DNA of 64,000 nt from Mycobacterium sp. ACS1612 (GCF_001667505.1 NZ_LZHZ01000051.1:124001-188000); one strand, 5' to 3'; positions 7,520-16,525 are shown, counted from the stretch's first letter. Program-made: numbers and translations. Notes: a model not told the origin generated them from the letters alone.

Positions 7520-8964
7520 TGGCCGCCCGCCGCGTCCGCCCACCTCAGCCGCTGGCGCCCCACGGAATCCCCGGCCACCTGGTGGAATTCGTCGAAGCGC
7601 TACGCAAACAAGGGATTTCGGTCGGGCCGTCGGAGACCGTCGACGCGGGACGCGTGCTATCCGTGCTGGGCCTCGGTGACCGGGAGGCGTTGCGCGAGGG
7701 CTTCGCGTGCGCGGTGCTGCGGCGATCCGACCACCGCGACACCTATGACGCGGTGTTCGACCTTTACTTCCCTGCGGCGTTGGGCGCCAAGACGGTGCTC
7801 GAGGACGACGACGAGGATACAGACGACGGCCAGGGCCTGCCGCCGGAGGACATCGAGGCGCTGCGCGCCGCGCTGGTCGACATCCTCAGCGAGAACGCCG
7901 ATCTGGCCAACATGGACGAGCGGTTGGCGGCGATGATCGCACAGATCGTCGAGGCATACGGACGCTACCAGTCCAGCCGAGGCCCGTCGTACTCGTCGTA
8001 TCAGGCGCTCAAGGCGATGAGCCTGGACGACCTCGAGGGCAGGCTGCTCGCGGGCCTGCTGGCACCCTACGGCGACGAGCCGACGCCGTCGCAGGAGCAG
8101 ATCGCCAAAGCACTTGCCGCACAACGCATCGCGCAGCTGCGCAAGATGGTCGAGGCGGAGACCAAGCGCCGCACCGCCGAGCAGCTTGGCCGCGACCATG
8201 TGCAGATGTACGGTGTGCCGCAGCTCGCCGAGAACGTCGAATTCCTTCGCGCCTCAGGCGAACAGCTGCGCAACATGCGTCGGGTGGTGCAGCCGCTGGC
8301 GCGTACTCTGGCGACCCGGCTGGCCGCACGGCGGCGTCGGGCCCGCGCGGGGGAGATCGACATGCGCAAGACGCTGCGCAAGTCGATGTCTACCGGCGGC
8401 GTGCCCATCGACGTCGTGCTCAAGAAGCCGCATCCGGCCCGCCCTGAACTCGTGGTGTTGTGCGATGTATCGGGATCGGTGGCCGGCTTCAGCCATTTCA
8501 CGCTGATGCTTGTCCACGCGCTGCGCCAGCAATTCTCGCGGGTGCGGGTTTTCGCGTTCATCGACACCACCGATGAGGTCACCGAGTTGTTCGGCCCGGA
8601 CGCCGATCTGGCCGTGGCGGTGCAGCGCATCACCCGCGAGGCGGGGGTGTACACCCGCGACGGGCACTCCGACTACGGTCACGCGTTCGTGTCCTTCATG
8701 GAGAAGTGGCCGAACGTGTTGTCGCCGCGCAGTTCGTTGTTGGTGCTCGGCGACGGGCGCAACAACTACCGCAACCCGGAGACCGATCTGCTGGCCCACA
8801 TGGTCAACGCCAGCAGGCATGCGCACTGGCTCAACCCCGAGCCCAAGCATCTGTGGGGCAGCGGCGATTCGGCGGTGCCGCGGTACCAGGACGTCATCAC
8901 CATGCACGAGTGCCGGTCGGCCAAGCAGTTGGCCTCGGTGATCGACGCGCTGCTGCCGGTCTAA
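7519..8964 (+). CDS. VWA (CoxE-like) MIDAS domain protein, MoxR partner
   Basis: 481-residue protein. An alpha-helical N-terminal two-thirds, with an acidic DDDDEDTDDGQG stretch near residue 97, precedes a C-terminal von Willebrand A domain. Its metal-ion-dependent adhesion site is VVLCDVSGSVAG (DxSxS, about residue 315). CoxE-like VWA proteins work with MoxR ATPases in maturation of metalloenzymes, but there is no CO-dehydrogenase or other obvious client here. The ATG at 7519 shares one base with the moxR TGA, so I rejected longer upstream readings that run over moxR. The TAA stop overlaps the stop of the convergent FAD oxidoreductase gene (shared CTAA). Confidence 0.88.
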   Translation: MAARRVRPPQPLAPHGIPGHLVEFVEALRKQGISVGPSETVDAGRVLSVLGLGDREALREGFACAVLRRSDHRDTYDAVFDLYFPAALGAKTVLEDDDEDTDDGQGLPPEDIEALRAALVDILSENADLANMDERLAAMIAQIVEAYGRYQSSRGPSYSSYQALKAMSLDDLEGRLLAGLLAPYGDEPTPSQEQIAKALAAQRIAQLRKMVEAETKRRTAEQLGRDHVQMYGVPQLAENVEFLRASGEQLRNMRRVVQPLARTLATRLAARRRRARAGEIDMRKTLRKSMSTGGVPIDVVLKKPHPARPELVVLCDVSGSVAGFSHFTLMLVHALRQQFSRVRVFAFIDTTDEVTELFGPDADLAVAVQRITREAGVYTRDGHSDYGHAFVSFMEKWPNVLSPRSSLLVLGDGRNNYRNPETDLLAHMVNASRHAHWLNPEPKHLWGSGDSAVPRYQDVITMHECRSAKQLASVIDALLPV

Positions 8965-10196
8965 GCGAAGGACACCGTGACGTCACCGCCGTCGTGGTCG
9001 GCATTGGCCACCAGCGACCACGGCGCCCGGTAGACACGCCCGGGCGCGGCGGGCCACGGCGTGCGTTTGCTCCCGATGACCCGGCCGTCCTGCACCGCGA
9101 CCAGCTTCGGCAACCTGCGGTACTCGTCTGTCCACAACAACAGGTCGCCACGCGCGGCGACGCCGCCGTCGGGTGAAACGAGCTGTGGCGCAACCCATCT
9201 GAATGGTGGGGCGACGCGCACCCGGACAGCCTTGGCGGGCTCGTCACGATGCCGAAGCCATTGTCGCACCGCTGTCGCGACATGGCGCCCATCCAGGGCG
9301 GCGCCGTCTGCGGTGTCCACCGGATGCAGCAGGTTGCCGACCGCGAACACCCCCGGGTGGCTCGTGCGCAGGCCGGCATCCACGAGCGGGCCGCATGTCC
9401 CTGCATCCATCGCGAGCCCGCCGGTGCGGGCCAGTTCGTGGTCGGGGATCCAGTCTCCGGTGAAGACGACGGTGTCGCAGGCGATCGTGGTCCGCTGACC
9501 GGTGACGACGTCCTCGACGATCGCGCCGTGCACCCGGTCCTTACCGTGAATGCCGACCAGCCGACTGGAGGTGAGCACCGGCCCGGCCATCAGCAACCGG
9601 CCCGGCAGCCGAAAAGCCGTGTAGGCCTCGGCCTTCGGGTACGCGCTCACCATCGCGACGGTGGCGCAGCCGGCGTCGCGCAACGTCAACACCGCCGACC
9701 AACTCACCAGTTCGGCGCCGACGATCAAAGCCCGGGTGCCCACCTTGGCGTGGTGCACATGCACGAGGTTCTGCAACTGACCGGTGGTGTACACCCCGTC
9801 GGGGCGGTCGCCGGGGACCAGACGCGCGGGCCGCGGCCGCTCCCGCGCGCCAGTGGCCAGGATCACCGCGTCGGCCGTGACGGTTCGCACGCCGCGCGGC
9901 GAGGTGATTTGCAACGTGCGCTCGCCCGCCCATCCGGTGACCATCGCCTCGGTCTCCAGCACTGCGCCGGCGTCCTTGGCCATTCCTGTCAGCCTGCGCG
10001 CGTATGCCGGGCCGGATATGAAGCGCCGCAGATCGCGCATCCCGTAGCCGGGATGGTCGCTGTGGCGCGGTATTCCGCCGGTTTCTGCTTCGCGTTCGAT
10101 TACGAGGACCTCGCCGTCGGCGTGCGGCGCCAGCGCCGCCGCGGCCGTCAGCCCGGACGGCCCGCCGCCGACGATCGCGACCGCAACATCGCTCAT
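8961..10196 (-). CDS. FAD/NAD(P)-dependent oxidoreductase of the glycerol-kinase-like operon
   Basis: 411-residue flavoprotein with an N-terminal FAD fingerprint (IVGGGPSGLTAAAAL), a second nucleotide-binding region around ALIVGAELVSWSAVLTLRDAG (about residue 165) and the C-terminal GVFAVGNLLHPVDTADGAA segment. It resembles the NADH-oxidising partner subunits found with GlpA-like or opine/HCN-synthase-type dehydrogenases. It is last in a four-gene operon; its ATG at 10196 overlaps the TGA of the GlpA-like gene (ATGA). The likely job is to pass electrons between the dehydrogenase's flavin/[2Fe-2S] centre and NAD(P). The redox partner and direction are inference. Confidence 0.8.
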   Translation of the reverse strand: MSDVAVAIVGGGPSGLTAAAALAPHADGEVLVIEREAETGGIPRHSDHPGYGMRDLRRFISGPAYARRLTGMAKDAGAVLETEAMVTGWAGERTLQITSPRGVRTVTADAVILATGARERPRPARLVPGDRPDGVYTTGQLQNLVHVHHAKVGTRALIVGAELVSWSAVLTLRDAGCATVAMVSAYPKAEAYTAFRLPGRLLMAGPVLTSSRLVGIHGKDRVHGAIVEDVVTGQRTTIACDTVVFTGDWIPDHELARTGGLAMDAGTCGPLVDAGLRTSHPGVFAVGNLLHPVDTADGAALDGRHVATAVRQWLRHRDEPAKAVRVRVAPPFRWVAPQLVSPDGGVAARGDLLLWTDEYRRLPKLVAVQDGRVIGSKRTPWPAAPGRVYRAPWSLVANADHDGGDVTVSFA

Positions 10197-11581
10197 CGGG
10201 GGTCACCTCCAGTGGCCAGCAGTTCACTTGTCCGCGCACCGCAGTAGAAGCCTTGGCAGCGGCCGTTCATCACCCGGGTGCGGCGCCGCAGCCCATCTAG
10301 ATCGGCTGGGGGAATGGGGGATTGGAACGCGTCGCGGATCTCACCCGCGCTGACGCGTTCGCAGAAGCAGACGATGCGGCCGTATTCGGGGTCGTCGGCG
10401 ATGCGCGCGGAGTCCTGATACGGACGCACCCCGACTTCGCCGATGTTCGGCATCCGCGGCGGCGCAGGGAGATCCGCACGCTCGGTGACGTCGAGCCCGG
10501 CGTCGCCGAGCAGGCCGAGCACATGCTCGGCGATCGCCATGCCCGACGTGAGGCCGGTGGAGCGGATCCCACCGACCAGCACGTAGCGCGCCGCGGCGTC
10601 GACGTCGATCAGGTAGTCGTCGCGGTCGATCGCCGCCCGCAGCCCGGCATACGCCGCTGTGATCTCCTCGTCGAACAGCGACGGCATCAGCGCGCGCCCC
10701 TTGCTGAGCAGGAAGTCGAACCCTTCTTCGGAAGTGCCTGTGGCAGTGCGGTCTTCGAGGTTTTCCGAGGTCGGCCCCACCATCACGTTGCCGTAGATGG
10801 TCGGGCTGACCAGCACGCCCTTGCCCCGCGACGACGGCACGGCCAATACGATCAGCGGCACCATCGGCCTGCTCAGTTTGTCGAACACCAGCAGTTCACC
10901 GCGCCGCGGCGTCACGGTGAAGCGGTGATGCCCGAACTCCGCGTCGAGATGGTCGGCACCCAGGCCCGCCGCATTGATCACCCATCGACCGTGGGCCTCA
11001 CCACGGGTCGTCTGCAGCGTGGTGTATCCGTCGCGGGCGGCCACACCCGTCACCCGTGCGTTGCGCAACAGGCGCGCGCCGCGTTGCACCGCATCGGTGG
11101 CCAGGGCGAGGTTCGTGGTCCAGGTGCAGATGATCGACTCGCCGGGGACGGTCAGCCCCGCCAACACGCCGGGGCCGAGGTCGGGCACCCGCCCGTACAC
11201 CTCGTCTGCGGTGACGATCTCGCAGTCGCGGTAGCCGTTGCGTTTGGCCTTGTCCTTCAAGGCGGGCAGCACATCGCGTTCCTCGTCGGTCCACGCCACC
11301 AGCACCGCGCCGGTGCGCTCGACCGGGATACCGGTCTGCTCAGCGTAGCGGCCCAGCAGGTCGTATCCGCGTGCCACCAAACGCGATTCGAGCGTGCCGG
11401 GCGTCGCGTCGAACCCGGTGTGCAGCAATGCGGTGTTTGCCTTGCTGGTGCCGTCGCCGACATCGGCGCGCGCTTCCAGCAGCGTCACCGACAGCGTTGT
11501 GCCTGCCACGGCGCGGGCAATCGCGCAACCCACGATTCCGCCGCCAACCACCACCACGTCGGAGACGCCGGGAGTGCTCAT
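10193..11581 (-). CDS. GlpA-like FAD dehydrogenase with C-terminal BFD [2Fe-2S] domain
   Basis: 462-residue protein. A DAO/GlpA-type FAD domain begins VVVVGGGIVGCAIARAV and contains the conserved substrate-side segments KANTALLHTGFD and GIRSTGLTSGMAIAEHVL. A BFD-like iron-sulfur domain closes the chain, with Cys pairs in IVCFCERV and GRCQGFYC (C-x-C then C-x4-C). This architecture is used by glycerol-3-phosphate dehydrogenases in operons with glycerol kinase and an NADH oxidoreductase. The ATG at 11581 overlaps the kinase TGA. sn-Glycerol-3-phosphate is the family default, but the kinase upstream lacks a glycerol-binding Arg (see its entry), so the true substrate may be a different phosphorylated polyol or amino-alcohol. 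Confidence 0.78.
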   Translation of the reverse strand: MSTPGVSDVVVVGGGIVGCAIARAVAGTTLSVTLLEARADVGDGTSKANTALLHTGFDATPGTLESRLVARGYDLLGRYAEQTGIPVERTGAVLVAWTDEERDVLPALKDKAKRNGYRDCEIVTADEVYGRVPDLGPGVLAGLTVPGESIICTWTTNLALATDAVQRGARLLRNARVTGVAARDGYTTLQTTRGEAHGRWVINAAGLGADHLDAEFGHHRFTVTPRRGELLVFDKLSRPMVPLIVLAVPSSRGKGVLVSPTIYGNVMVGPTSENLEDRTATGTSEEGFDFLLSKGRALMPSLFDEEITAAYAGLRAAIDRDDYLIDVDAAARYVLVGGIRSTGLTSGMAIAEHVLGLLGDAGLDVTERADLPAPPRMPNIGEVGVRPYQDSARIADDPEYGRIVCFCERVSAGEIRDAFQSPIPPADLDGLRRRTRVMNGRCQGFYCGARTSELLATGGDPR

Positions 11582-13017
11582 AGGGTCGTTGTTTCCTTCT
11601 GCGCCAAAACCGATTCGGCCGCCCGCGTCCAGTGCGCCAGGAATTCGGCGGCGCGCTCGGCCGACCACTCGGGTTCGTAGGAGTGCTGTGGCGTCCACGT
11701 ACCGACGGCGTCCGCCACGGCCAGGCCCGGGTCAAGGGCCAACCGCGCGCACGCGGCGGCGCCCAGTGCGGTGGCGTGCAGCGACGGGTAGACGTCGACG
11801 GGAATCCGCGCCAGGTCGGCCTGCGCCTGCATCAGCACCGCGGAGCGGGTCAGCCCACCGTCGACCCGAAGCCGGCTCAGCGGCTGCCCCGTGTCGGTGG
11901 TGACCAGGTTGACCAACGCGGCCACCTGCGCGGCAATGCCCTCCATCAGCGCGCGAACCAGGTGTCCCCGCTTGCTGCTCAGCGTCATCCCGGTGAAGGA
12001 TGCGCTGGCCGCCGAGTCCCACCACGGTGCGGCCAGGCCGGCCAGCGCGGGCACACACGTCACCCCGTCACTGGAATCGGCTGCCGTGGAATCGATTTCG
12101 TCGGCACCGGCCAGCAGGCCGAGGTCGACGGCCCACCGCACCGCGGACGCCGCCGTGTAGACCTGGCCGTCGACGCAATACGACGTGAGGTCGCGTAGCC
12201 GCCACGCCACCGAGGTGGTCAGCCCCGATGCCGACCGGGCAGGCTTCCCGCCGAGTTGGGCCAGCAGGAAGGCGCCGGTCCCGAACGTGCACTTGGCCTG
12301 ACCGGGTTCCAGGCAACTCTCCGCAAGCAGCGCCGCCTGCTGGTCGACGATGAGCCCCGCAACCGGAATCGAAGGCCCGAAAACCTCTGTGCTGCCGACG
12401 ATCTGGTCGCAGCCGACGATTTCGGGCAGCGCCTCGCCGGTCAGCCCGAACAAGCCGAGCAGCTCGTCGTCCCACGAGACGGTGTCCAGCGTCGTCAACA
12501 GCGACCTGCTGGCCGTCGACGCGTCGGTGACGAACGCGCCACAGAGTCGGTGCACCAGCCACGTGTCGGTGGTGGTCACCACGCCGTCGGTGGCCATGTT
12601 CGCCCGTATCCACGCCATCTTGGGCGCGGAGAAATACGGGTCGAGCACCAGTCCGGTGCGCTGTGCGACGGTGTCCGCCGACACGGCCAACGGCGTGCAG
12701 ACCGACTCGGCGCGCCGGTCCTGCCACACGACGGCCGGGGTGAGCGGACGCCCGGTGGCGCGATCCCAGGCCAGTACCGTCTCGCCCTGATTCGCGAGGG
12801 CCACCGCGGCGACCGGAACACCGGCCTCTGTCAGCGCTTTTCGCCCAGCGGTGACGACGGAGTCGAACAACGCCTCCGGGTCCTGCTCGACTCCGCCGCC
12901 CGCCAGATAATCCGGTCGCACCGCGACTTCGGCGATCGAGACGATCCGTCCGGCGTCGTCGACCACGATGGCCTTCGTGCCCGAGGTGCCCTGGTCGATC
13001 GCCAGGAAGTGCGGCAT
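11578..13017 (-). CDS. FGGY-family carbohydrate kinase, glycerol-kinase-like with altered substrate site
   Basis: 479-residue FGGY kinase. The phosphate-binding N-terminus (AIDQGTSGTKAIV), the second FGGY signature (GGLTRSAVLMQAQADLARIPV) and the DQQAAL segment are present. Against E. coli GlpK, the glycerol-contacting Tyr (DPYFSAPKMAW) and Asp (DQQAAL) are kept. The NQRET motif is NQGET here (Asn76-Gln77-Gly78-Glu79), so the Arg that binds the glycerol hydroxyls is replaced by Gly. That makes plain glycerol doubtful as substrate. The ATG at 13017 follows the permease stop by two bases. The operon order is permease, kinase, dehydrogenase, oxidoreductase. Annotating it simply as GlpK would be unsafe. 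Confidence 0.8.
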   Translation of the reverse strand: MPHFLAIDQGTSGTKAIVVDDAGRIVSIAEVAVRPDYLAGGGVEQDPEALFDSVVTAGRKALTEAGVPVAAVALANQGETVLAWDRATGRPLTPAVVWQDRRAESVCTPLAVSADTVAQRTGLVLDPYFSAPKMAWIRANMATDGVVTTTDTWLVHRLCGAFVTDASTASRSLLTTLDTVSWDDELLGLFGLTGEALPEIVGCDQIVGSTEVFGPSIPVAGLIVDQQAALLAESCLEPGQAKCTFGTGAFLLAQLGGKPARSASGLTTSVAWRLRDLTSYCVDGQVYTAASAVRWAVDLGLLAGADEIDSTAADSSDGVTCVPALAGLAAPWWDSAASASFTGMTLSSKRGHLVRALMEGIAAQVAALVNLVTTDTGQPLSRLRVDGGLTRSAVLMQAQADLARIPVDVYPSLHATALGAAACARLALDPGLAVADAVGTWTPQHSYEPEWSAERAAEFLAHWTRAAESVLAQKETTTL

Positions 13018-13019
13018 GG

Positions 13020-14522
13020 TCAATCCTTCGCGGCCTGCGCCTCGAGTTCGGCGTCGATCGAATGCATATCCGGCATGGACAGCCCCTTCCTGCCTCGGCT
13101 GACCAACAGATACCCGAGATAGAGCGCGCCGATGACCACCATCACGATGACGTACGCCCACGCCTGTTTGAAACTCGCGTCCCGGAACAGCGCGAGTTCG
13201 AACAACAGCCACACGACGGCCACCACCAGCACCGGAATCTCCCAGGCGCCGAGGTTGAACTTATCGCTGACCGGCAGCGACTTGCGCTTGATCAGGTACA
13301 GCGCCACCGTCGATGCGTACATGACGGCGGGCAGCAGTGTAGCCGCACCGAACAACGTGAACAACGCCGTCTCGGAGTGCGAGAAGATAGCCAAAATCAG
13401 TTCGGCGAGAACGACATACAGCGCCGTGGCCTTCAGCGGCGTGAGGAACTTCGGCGAGATCTGGTTCCATTGTTGCCAGCCGGGGAAGCGTTGGTCCCGC
13501 GACATCGCCCAGGTGAGGCGGACGCCGGTGATCATGATCACCAGCCCGCAGGCGAAGATCGCCAGCACCACCATCAGCAGCAGAAGCGTCGCGACGGCCG
13601 AACCCAGTGTCTTGTCGATGACGTCGGCGATCGGCGTGCCGGATTGGGCCAGGGCAACCGGGTCGCCCGCGGCCAGCGTCACCGCGACAATGAAGAGGAA
13701 ACCGAGCACACCCGACGCCAGCACTGCCTGCCACATCGCCCGCGGCACAACGCGTTCCGGATCGTTGGTCTCCTCAGCGAGATTCGCCGCGGACTCGAAA
13801 CCCACAATCGTGAAGGCGCCGAGCAGGAAGCCCAGCATCCACGGGCCCGCGGTGGTCAGATCGCCGAAGCTCCAATAGCCTTCGGCGGGCACGGCGCCCT
13901 TGCTGAACAGATTCGAGAAATCCATGTCGCCGCGCACCGCGGCGACGACGAGCAGCAGCACCGTCAGGGTCACCATTCCGATGAGTTCGAGCGAGACGAA
14001 GGCGTTGTTGACTCGCTCCGCCCACGGCGTCGAAAACGCCACCAACGCCGCCTGGATCACCAGCACGAGCGCGGTCACCAGCCAGGCGATCGTCGCGGTG
14101 CCCTGATAGTTCAGCAGCACCGGCAGGATCGTCGAGGCGATGGTGTAGTCGACCGCGACCACCACGATGGCCAGGAACGTGAACGAGATCCAGCCGAGGA
14201 TCCAGCCCAGCACCGGGTTCGCCAACCGCGACATCCACTGGTAGTGGTAGCCGGTCACCGGGATGCGGGCGGCGAGGGCGCCGAGCACGAAAGCGACGGC
14301 GAGTTGTCCGATCACGGCGATCGGCCAGGTCCAGATGCCCGCCGGGCCCGACGAGTTCAGCACCGATCCGTACGTGGTGAAGATGCCCGTCGCGATCGAG
14401 ACGAAGGCGAACGCCACCGCGAACGAGGCGAACTTGCCGGTGCGCCGCTCCAAGGATTCTTCGTAGCCGAACTTGGCCAGGTCAGCGGCGTCGCTCCGCG
14501 GCGACGAATTCGGACCGGTCAT
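13020..14522 (-). CDS. APC-superfamily amino acid/amine permease
   Basis: 500-residue inner-membrane transporter with about 12 hydrophobic segments. The N-terminal TGIFTTYGSVLNSSGPAGIWTW region and the FTIVGFESAANLAEET segment (about residue 240) are characteristic of the APC amino acid/choline/GABA permease group. It heads a catabolic operon with an FGGY kinase and GlpA-like dehydrogenase where a glycerol facilitator would be expected, so it is a clue to the substrate (amine or amino-alcohol rather than glycerol). The ATG at 14522 has a good Shine-Dalgarno (GGGAGGA). A DasR-like operator lies 13 bases upstream of the start, so the GntR protein probably controls the operon. Confidence 0.88.
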   Translation of the reverse strand: MTGPNSSPRSDAADLAKFGYEESLERRTGKFASFAVAFAFVSIATGIFTTYGSVLNSSGPAGIWTWPIAVIGQLAVAFVLGALAARIPVTGYHYQWMSRLANPVLGWILGWISFTFLAIVVVAVDYTIASTILPVLLNYQGTATIAWLVTALVLVIQAALVAFSTPWAERVNNAFVSLELIGMVTLTVLLLVVAAVRGDMDFSNLFSKGAVPAEGYWSFGDLTTAGPWMLGFLLGAFTIVGFESAANLAEETNDPERVVPRAMWQAVLASGVLGFLFIVAVTLAAGDPVALAQSGTPIADVIDKTLGSAVATLLLLMVVLAIFACGLVIMITGVRLTWAMSRDQRFPGWQQWNQISPKFLTPLKATALYVVLAELILAIFSHSETALFTLFGAATLLPAVMYASTVALYLIKRKSLPVSDKFNLGAWEIPVLVVAVVWLLFELALFRDASFKQAWAYVIVMVVIGALYLGYLLVSRGRKGLSMPDMHSIDAELEAQAAKD

Positions 14523-14534
14523 CGTTCCTCCCGG

Positions 14535-14546
14535 TGGTATAGACCA
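14535..14546. promoter_or_regulatory. GntR operator 1 (DasR/NagR-like)
   Basis: TGGTATAGACCA, one mismatch from the perfect palindrome TGGTCTAGACCA that is the core of DasR sites. It is followed by TGTGGTT. It lies 13 bases before the permease ATG. Confidence 0.7.
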
Positions 14547-14619
14547 TGTGGTTGAACCGTAGTATCGGGTGTGACCCAGGCCATCGTCAACCCCGGTCAC
14601 AAGGTGTTCACAACGGGCA

Positions 14620-14631
14620 TGGCCTAGACCA
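14620..14631. promoter_or_regulatory. GntR operator 2 (DasR/NagR-like)
   Basis: TGGCCTAGACCA followed by GTTGGTT, repeating operator 1 (TGGYMTAGACCA-NN-TGGTT) 85 bases away. It lies 32 bases before the gntR ATG and just upstream of that gene's -10, which suits autoregulation. Confidence 0.7.
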
Positions 14632-14650
14632 GTTGGTTGGCGGGTCCGGT

Positions 14651-14656
14651 TAAGCT
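14651..14656 (+). promoter_or_regulatory. -10 element of gntR (leaderless)
   Basis: TAAGCT, 7 bases before the ATG at 14664, without a Shine-Dalgarno. Confidence 0.5.
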
Positions 14657-14663
14657 GCAAAGC

Positions 14664-15413
14664 ATGCCTCGCGCCGCACGACACGGGCCTCCGGCGACGC
14701 CGCGCTACATCGCGATCGCCGCCCTGGTGCGTGACCGCATAGCCACTGAGCAGCTCGGACCGCATACTTTGTTGCCGTCCGAACGCGAATTGGCCGAAGC
14801 GCATGGGGTCAGCCGGATGACCGCGCGCCAGGCGCTGTCATTGTTGGAAAGCGAAGGGGTGGTCTACCGCAAGCCGCCCCGCGGTACGTTCGTCGCCGAG
14901 CCGCGCGTCCGCTTTCACATCGGCAGCTTCTCCGAGGAGGTGTCGCGTCTCGGTCATCGGCCCGCCGCTCGCCTGTTGTGGGCCGAGCATCAACATGCGA
15001 CACCCGCGGTGCGGATCGCCTTGGCGCTCGAGGAGCACGCGATGGTGAACGTCTTCCACCGGCTGCGCACGGTCGACGATGTGCCGTTCGCCCTGGAGAC
15101 CACGTTCCTACCCGCGGATCTGACCCCGGGCATCCTCGACGTCTCCGACGACGGATCGCTGTGGGCGGTGCTGCGCAACCGGTACGGCATCGATCTGGCC
15201 CGCTCGACGGCGGTGCTGGAATCGATCGTCCTCGACGACGCGTCCAGCTCGCAGCTCGGTGTGCGCGCCGGATCGGCGGGCACGCTGCTTACCCGACGCA
15301 CCGAGGACGCCTCCGGGCGGTGCGTGGAGTACGCCCGCGACGTCTACCGCGCTGATCGGGCGTCGTTCGAGGTGTCCGAACTGCTGGGCTCACACCGGCT
15401 CTCGCCGGTCTGA
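14664..15413 (+). CDS. GntR-family (HutC subfamily) transcriptional regulator
   Basis: 249-residue regulator. The N-terminal winged helix (residues ~15-80) has the GntR signature LPSERELAEAHGVSRMTARQALSLLESEGVVYRKPPRGTF region, and a UTRA ligand domain follows (residues ~90-240). It is divergent from the APC-permease operon, and two copies of a DasR/NagR-like operator occupy the shared region, so it most likely represses that operon and itself. The effector is unknown; UTRA domains bind small metabolites such as sugar phosphates or amino acids. I chose the ATG at 14664 because a TAAGCT hexamer lies 7 bases upstream; an earlier in-frame start at 14637 would run over the second operator. Confidence 0.88.
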   Translation: MPRAARHGPPATPRYIAIAALVRDRIATEQLGPHTLLPSERELAEAHGVSRMTARQALSLLESEGVVYRKPPRGTFVAEPRVRFHIGSFSEEVSRLGHRPAARLLWAEHQHATPAVRIALALEEHAMVNVFHRLRTVDDVPFALETTFLPADLTPGILDVSDDGSLWAVLRNRYGIDLARSTAVLESIVLDDASSSQLGVRAGSAGTLLTRRTEDASGRCVEYARDVYRADRASFEVSELLGSHRLSPV

Positions 15414-15507
15414 TCTGCGGCGAAACCGGCAAATAGGCGCGAAAGGGCGAGAGGAATCCGCCGATACCTCGATCTCGGCGCGCGGAGAGCCGCACGGAGC
15501 ACTCCCG

Positions 15508-15513
15508 TAAGCT
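15508..15513 (+). promoter_or_regulatory. -10 element of the nadD operon (leaderless)
   Basis: TAAGCT, 8 bases before the nadD ATG. Confidence 0.45.
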
Positions 15514-15521
15514 GGCTCTTT

Positions 15522-16160
15522 ATGAATTCACGGCGGCTCGGGGTGATGGGTGGGACCTTCGATCCCATCCACAACGGCCACCTCGTGGCGGCCAGTGAGG
15601 TGGCCGACCTTTTCGAGCTCGACGAGGTGGTGTTCGTGCCGACCGGCCAGCCCTGGCAGAAGCACCACCGCTTCGTCACCGCCGCGGAGGACCGCTACCT
15701 GATGACGGTCATCGCGACCGCGTCCAATCCGCGGTTTTCGGTCAGCAGGGTCGACATCGACCGTGGCGGCCCCACCTACACCAAGGACACGCTGCGTGAT
15801 CTGCGGGCGCTCAACCCCGAGGCCGACCTGTACTTCATCACCGGCGCCGACGCGTTGGCCTCGATCCTGTCGTGGCAGAACTGGGAGGAGATGTTCTCGA
15901 TCGCGAAGTTCGTCGGAGTCAGCAGGCCGGGGTATGAATTGGACGGCAAACACATCTCGGCGGCGCTCGCGGAACTGCCCGCCGACGCGCTGAGCCTGGT
16001 CGAAGTGCCCGCTTTGGCGATCTCGTCGACCGATTGCCGCAAGCGCGCCGAAGAGGGCAGGCCGATCTGGTACCTGGTGCCCGACGGCGTCGTGCAGTAC
16101 GTGGCCAAACGCAAGCTCTACGCCGGGCAACCGGCCGTGACGAAGGACGGGAACTCGTGA
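15522..16160 (+). CDS. nadD: Nicotinate-mononucleotide adenylyltransferase
   Basis: 212-residue cytosolic enzyme that adenylates nicotinate mononucleotide to deamido-NAD, the substrate of NadE at the other end of this segment. The nucleotidyltransferase motif [12 protein letters not shown] is at residues ~10-21, and the ISSTDCRKR signature is near residue 168. Length is normal. It starts a tightly overlapping operon: the TGA at 16158-16160 overlaps the GTG of rsfS (GTGA). Confidence 0.97.
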   Translation: MNSRRLGVMGGTFDPIHNGHLVAASEVADLFELDEVVFVPTGQPWQKHHRFVTAAEDRYLMTVIATASNPRFSVSRVDIDRGGPTYTKDTLRDLRALNPEADLYFITGADALASILSWQNWEEMFSIAKFVGVSRPGYELDGKHISAALAELPADALSLVEVPALAISSTDCRKRAEEGRPIWYLVPDGVVQYVAKRKLYAGQPAVTKDGNS

Positions 16161-16525
16161 GCGCCTCCGACGAAGCCGTGAAGATGGCGAGCGTGGCGGC
16201 GCGGGCGGCCGCGGCCAAACTCGCGCAGGACGTCGTCGTCATCGACGTGTCCGGTCAACTGGTGATCACCGATTGCTTCGTCATCGCGTCGGCCTCCAAC
16301 GAGCGACAGGTCAACGCGATCGTCGACGAGGTCGAGGAGAAGATGCGCCTCGCGGGCTACAAGCCGGCCCGTCGTGAAGGCACCCGCGAAGGCCGGTGGA
16401 CGCTGCTCGACTACGTCGACATCGTGGTGCACATCCAGCATCAGGACGAACGCGATTTCTATGCGCTCGACCGGCTGTGGCGTGACTGCCCGCTGGTGCC
16501 AGTCGATCTGGACGCGACGTCATGA
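16157..16525 (+). CDS. rsfS: Ribosomal silencing factor RsfS
   Basis: 122-residue RsfS/Iojap/YbeB protein that binds ribosomal protein L14 and blocks subunit joining under nutrient limitation. Family features seen are the [19 protein letters not shown] segment (residues ~35-53), the [20 protein letters not shown] segment (~75-95) and the Y-x-LDRLW-x-D C-terminus. The start is a GTG at 16157 overlapping the nadD stop; a longer upstream reading would lie inside nadD and was rejected. nadD-rsfS adjacency is conserved in many bacteria. Its TGA overlaps the ATG of gpgP. Confidence 0.96.
   Translation: MSASDEAVKMASVAARAAAAKLAQDVVVIDVSGQLVITDCFVIASASNERQVNAIVDEVEEKMRLAGYKPARREGTREGRWTLLDYVDIVVHIQHQDERDFYALDRLWRDCPLVPVDLDATS

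Noticed and set aside
13062-14555. 497-codon plus-strand open frame opposite the APC permease
   Set aside because: Antisense shadow of a transmembrane protein gene: rich in Arg, His, Gln and Asp without any motif, while the minus strand encodes an obvious permease.
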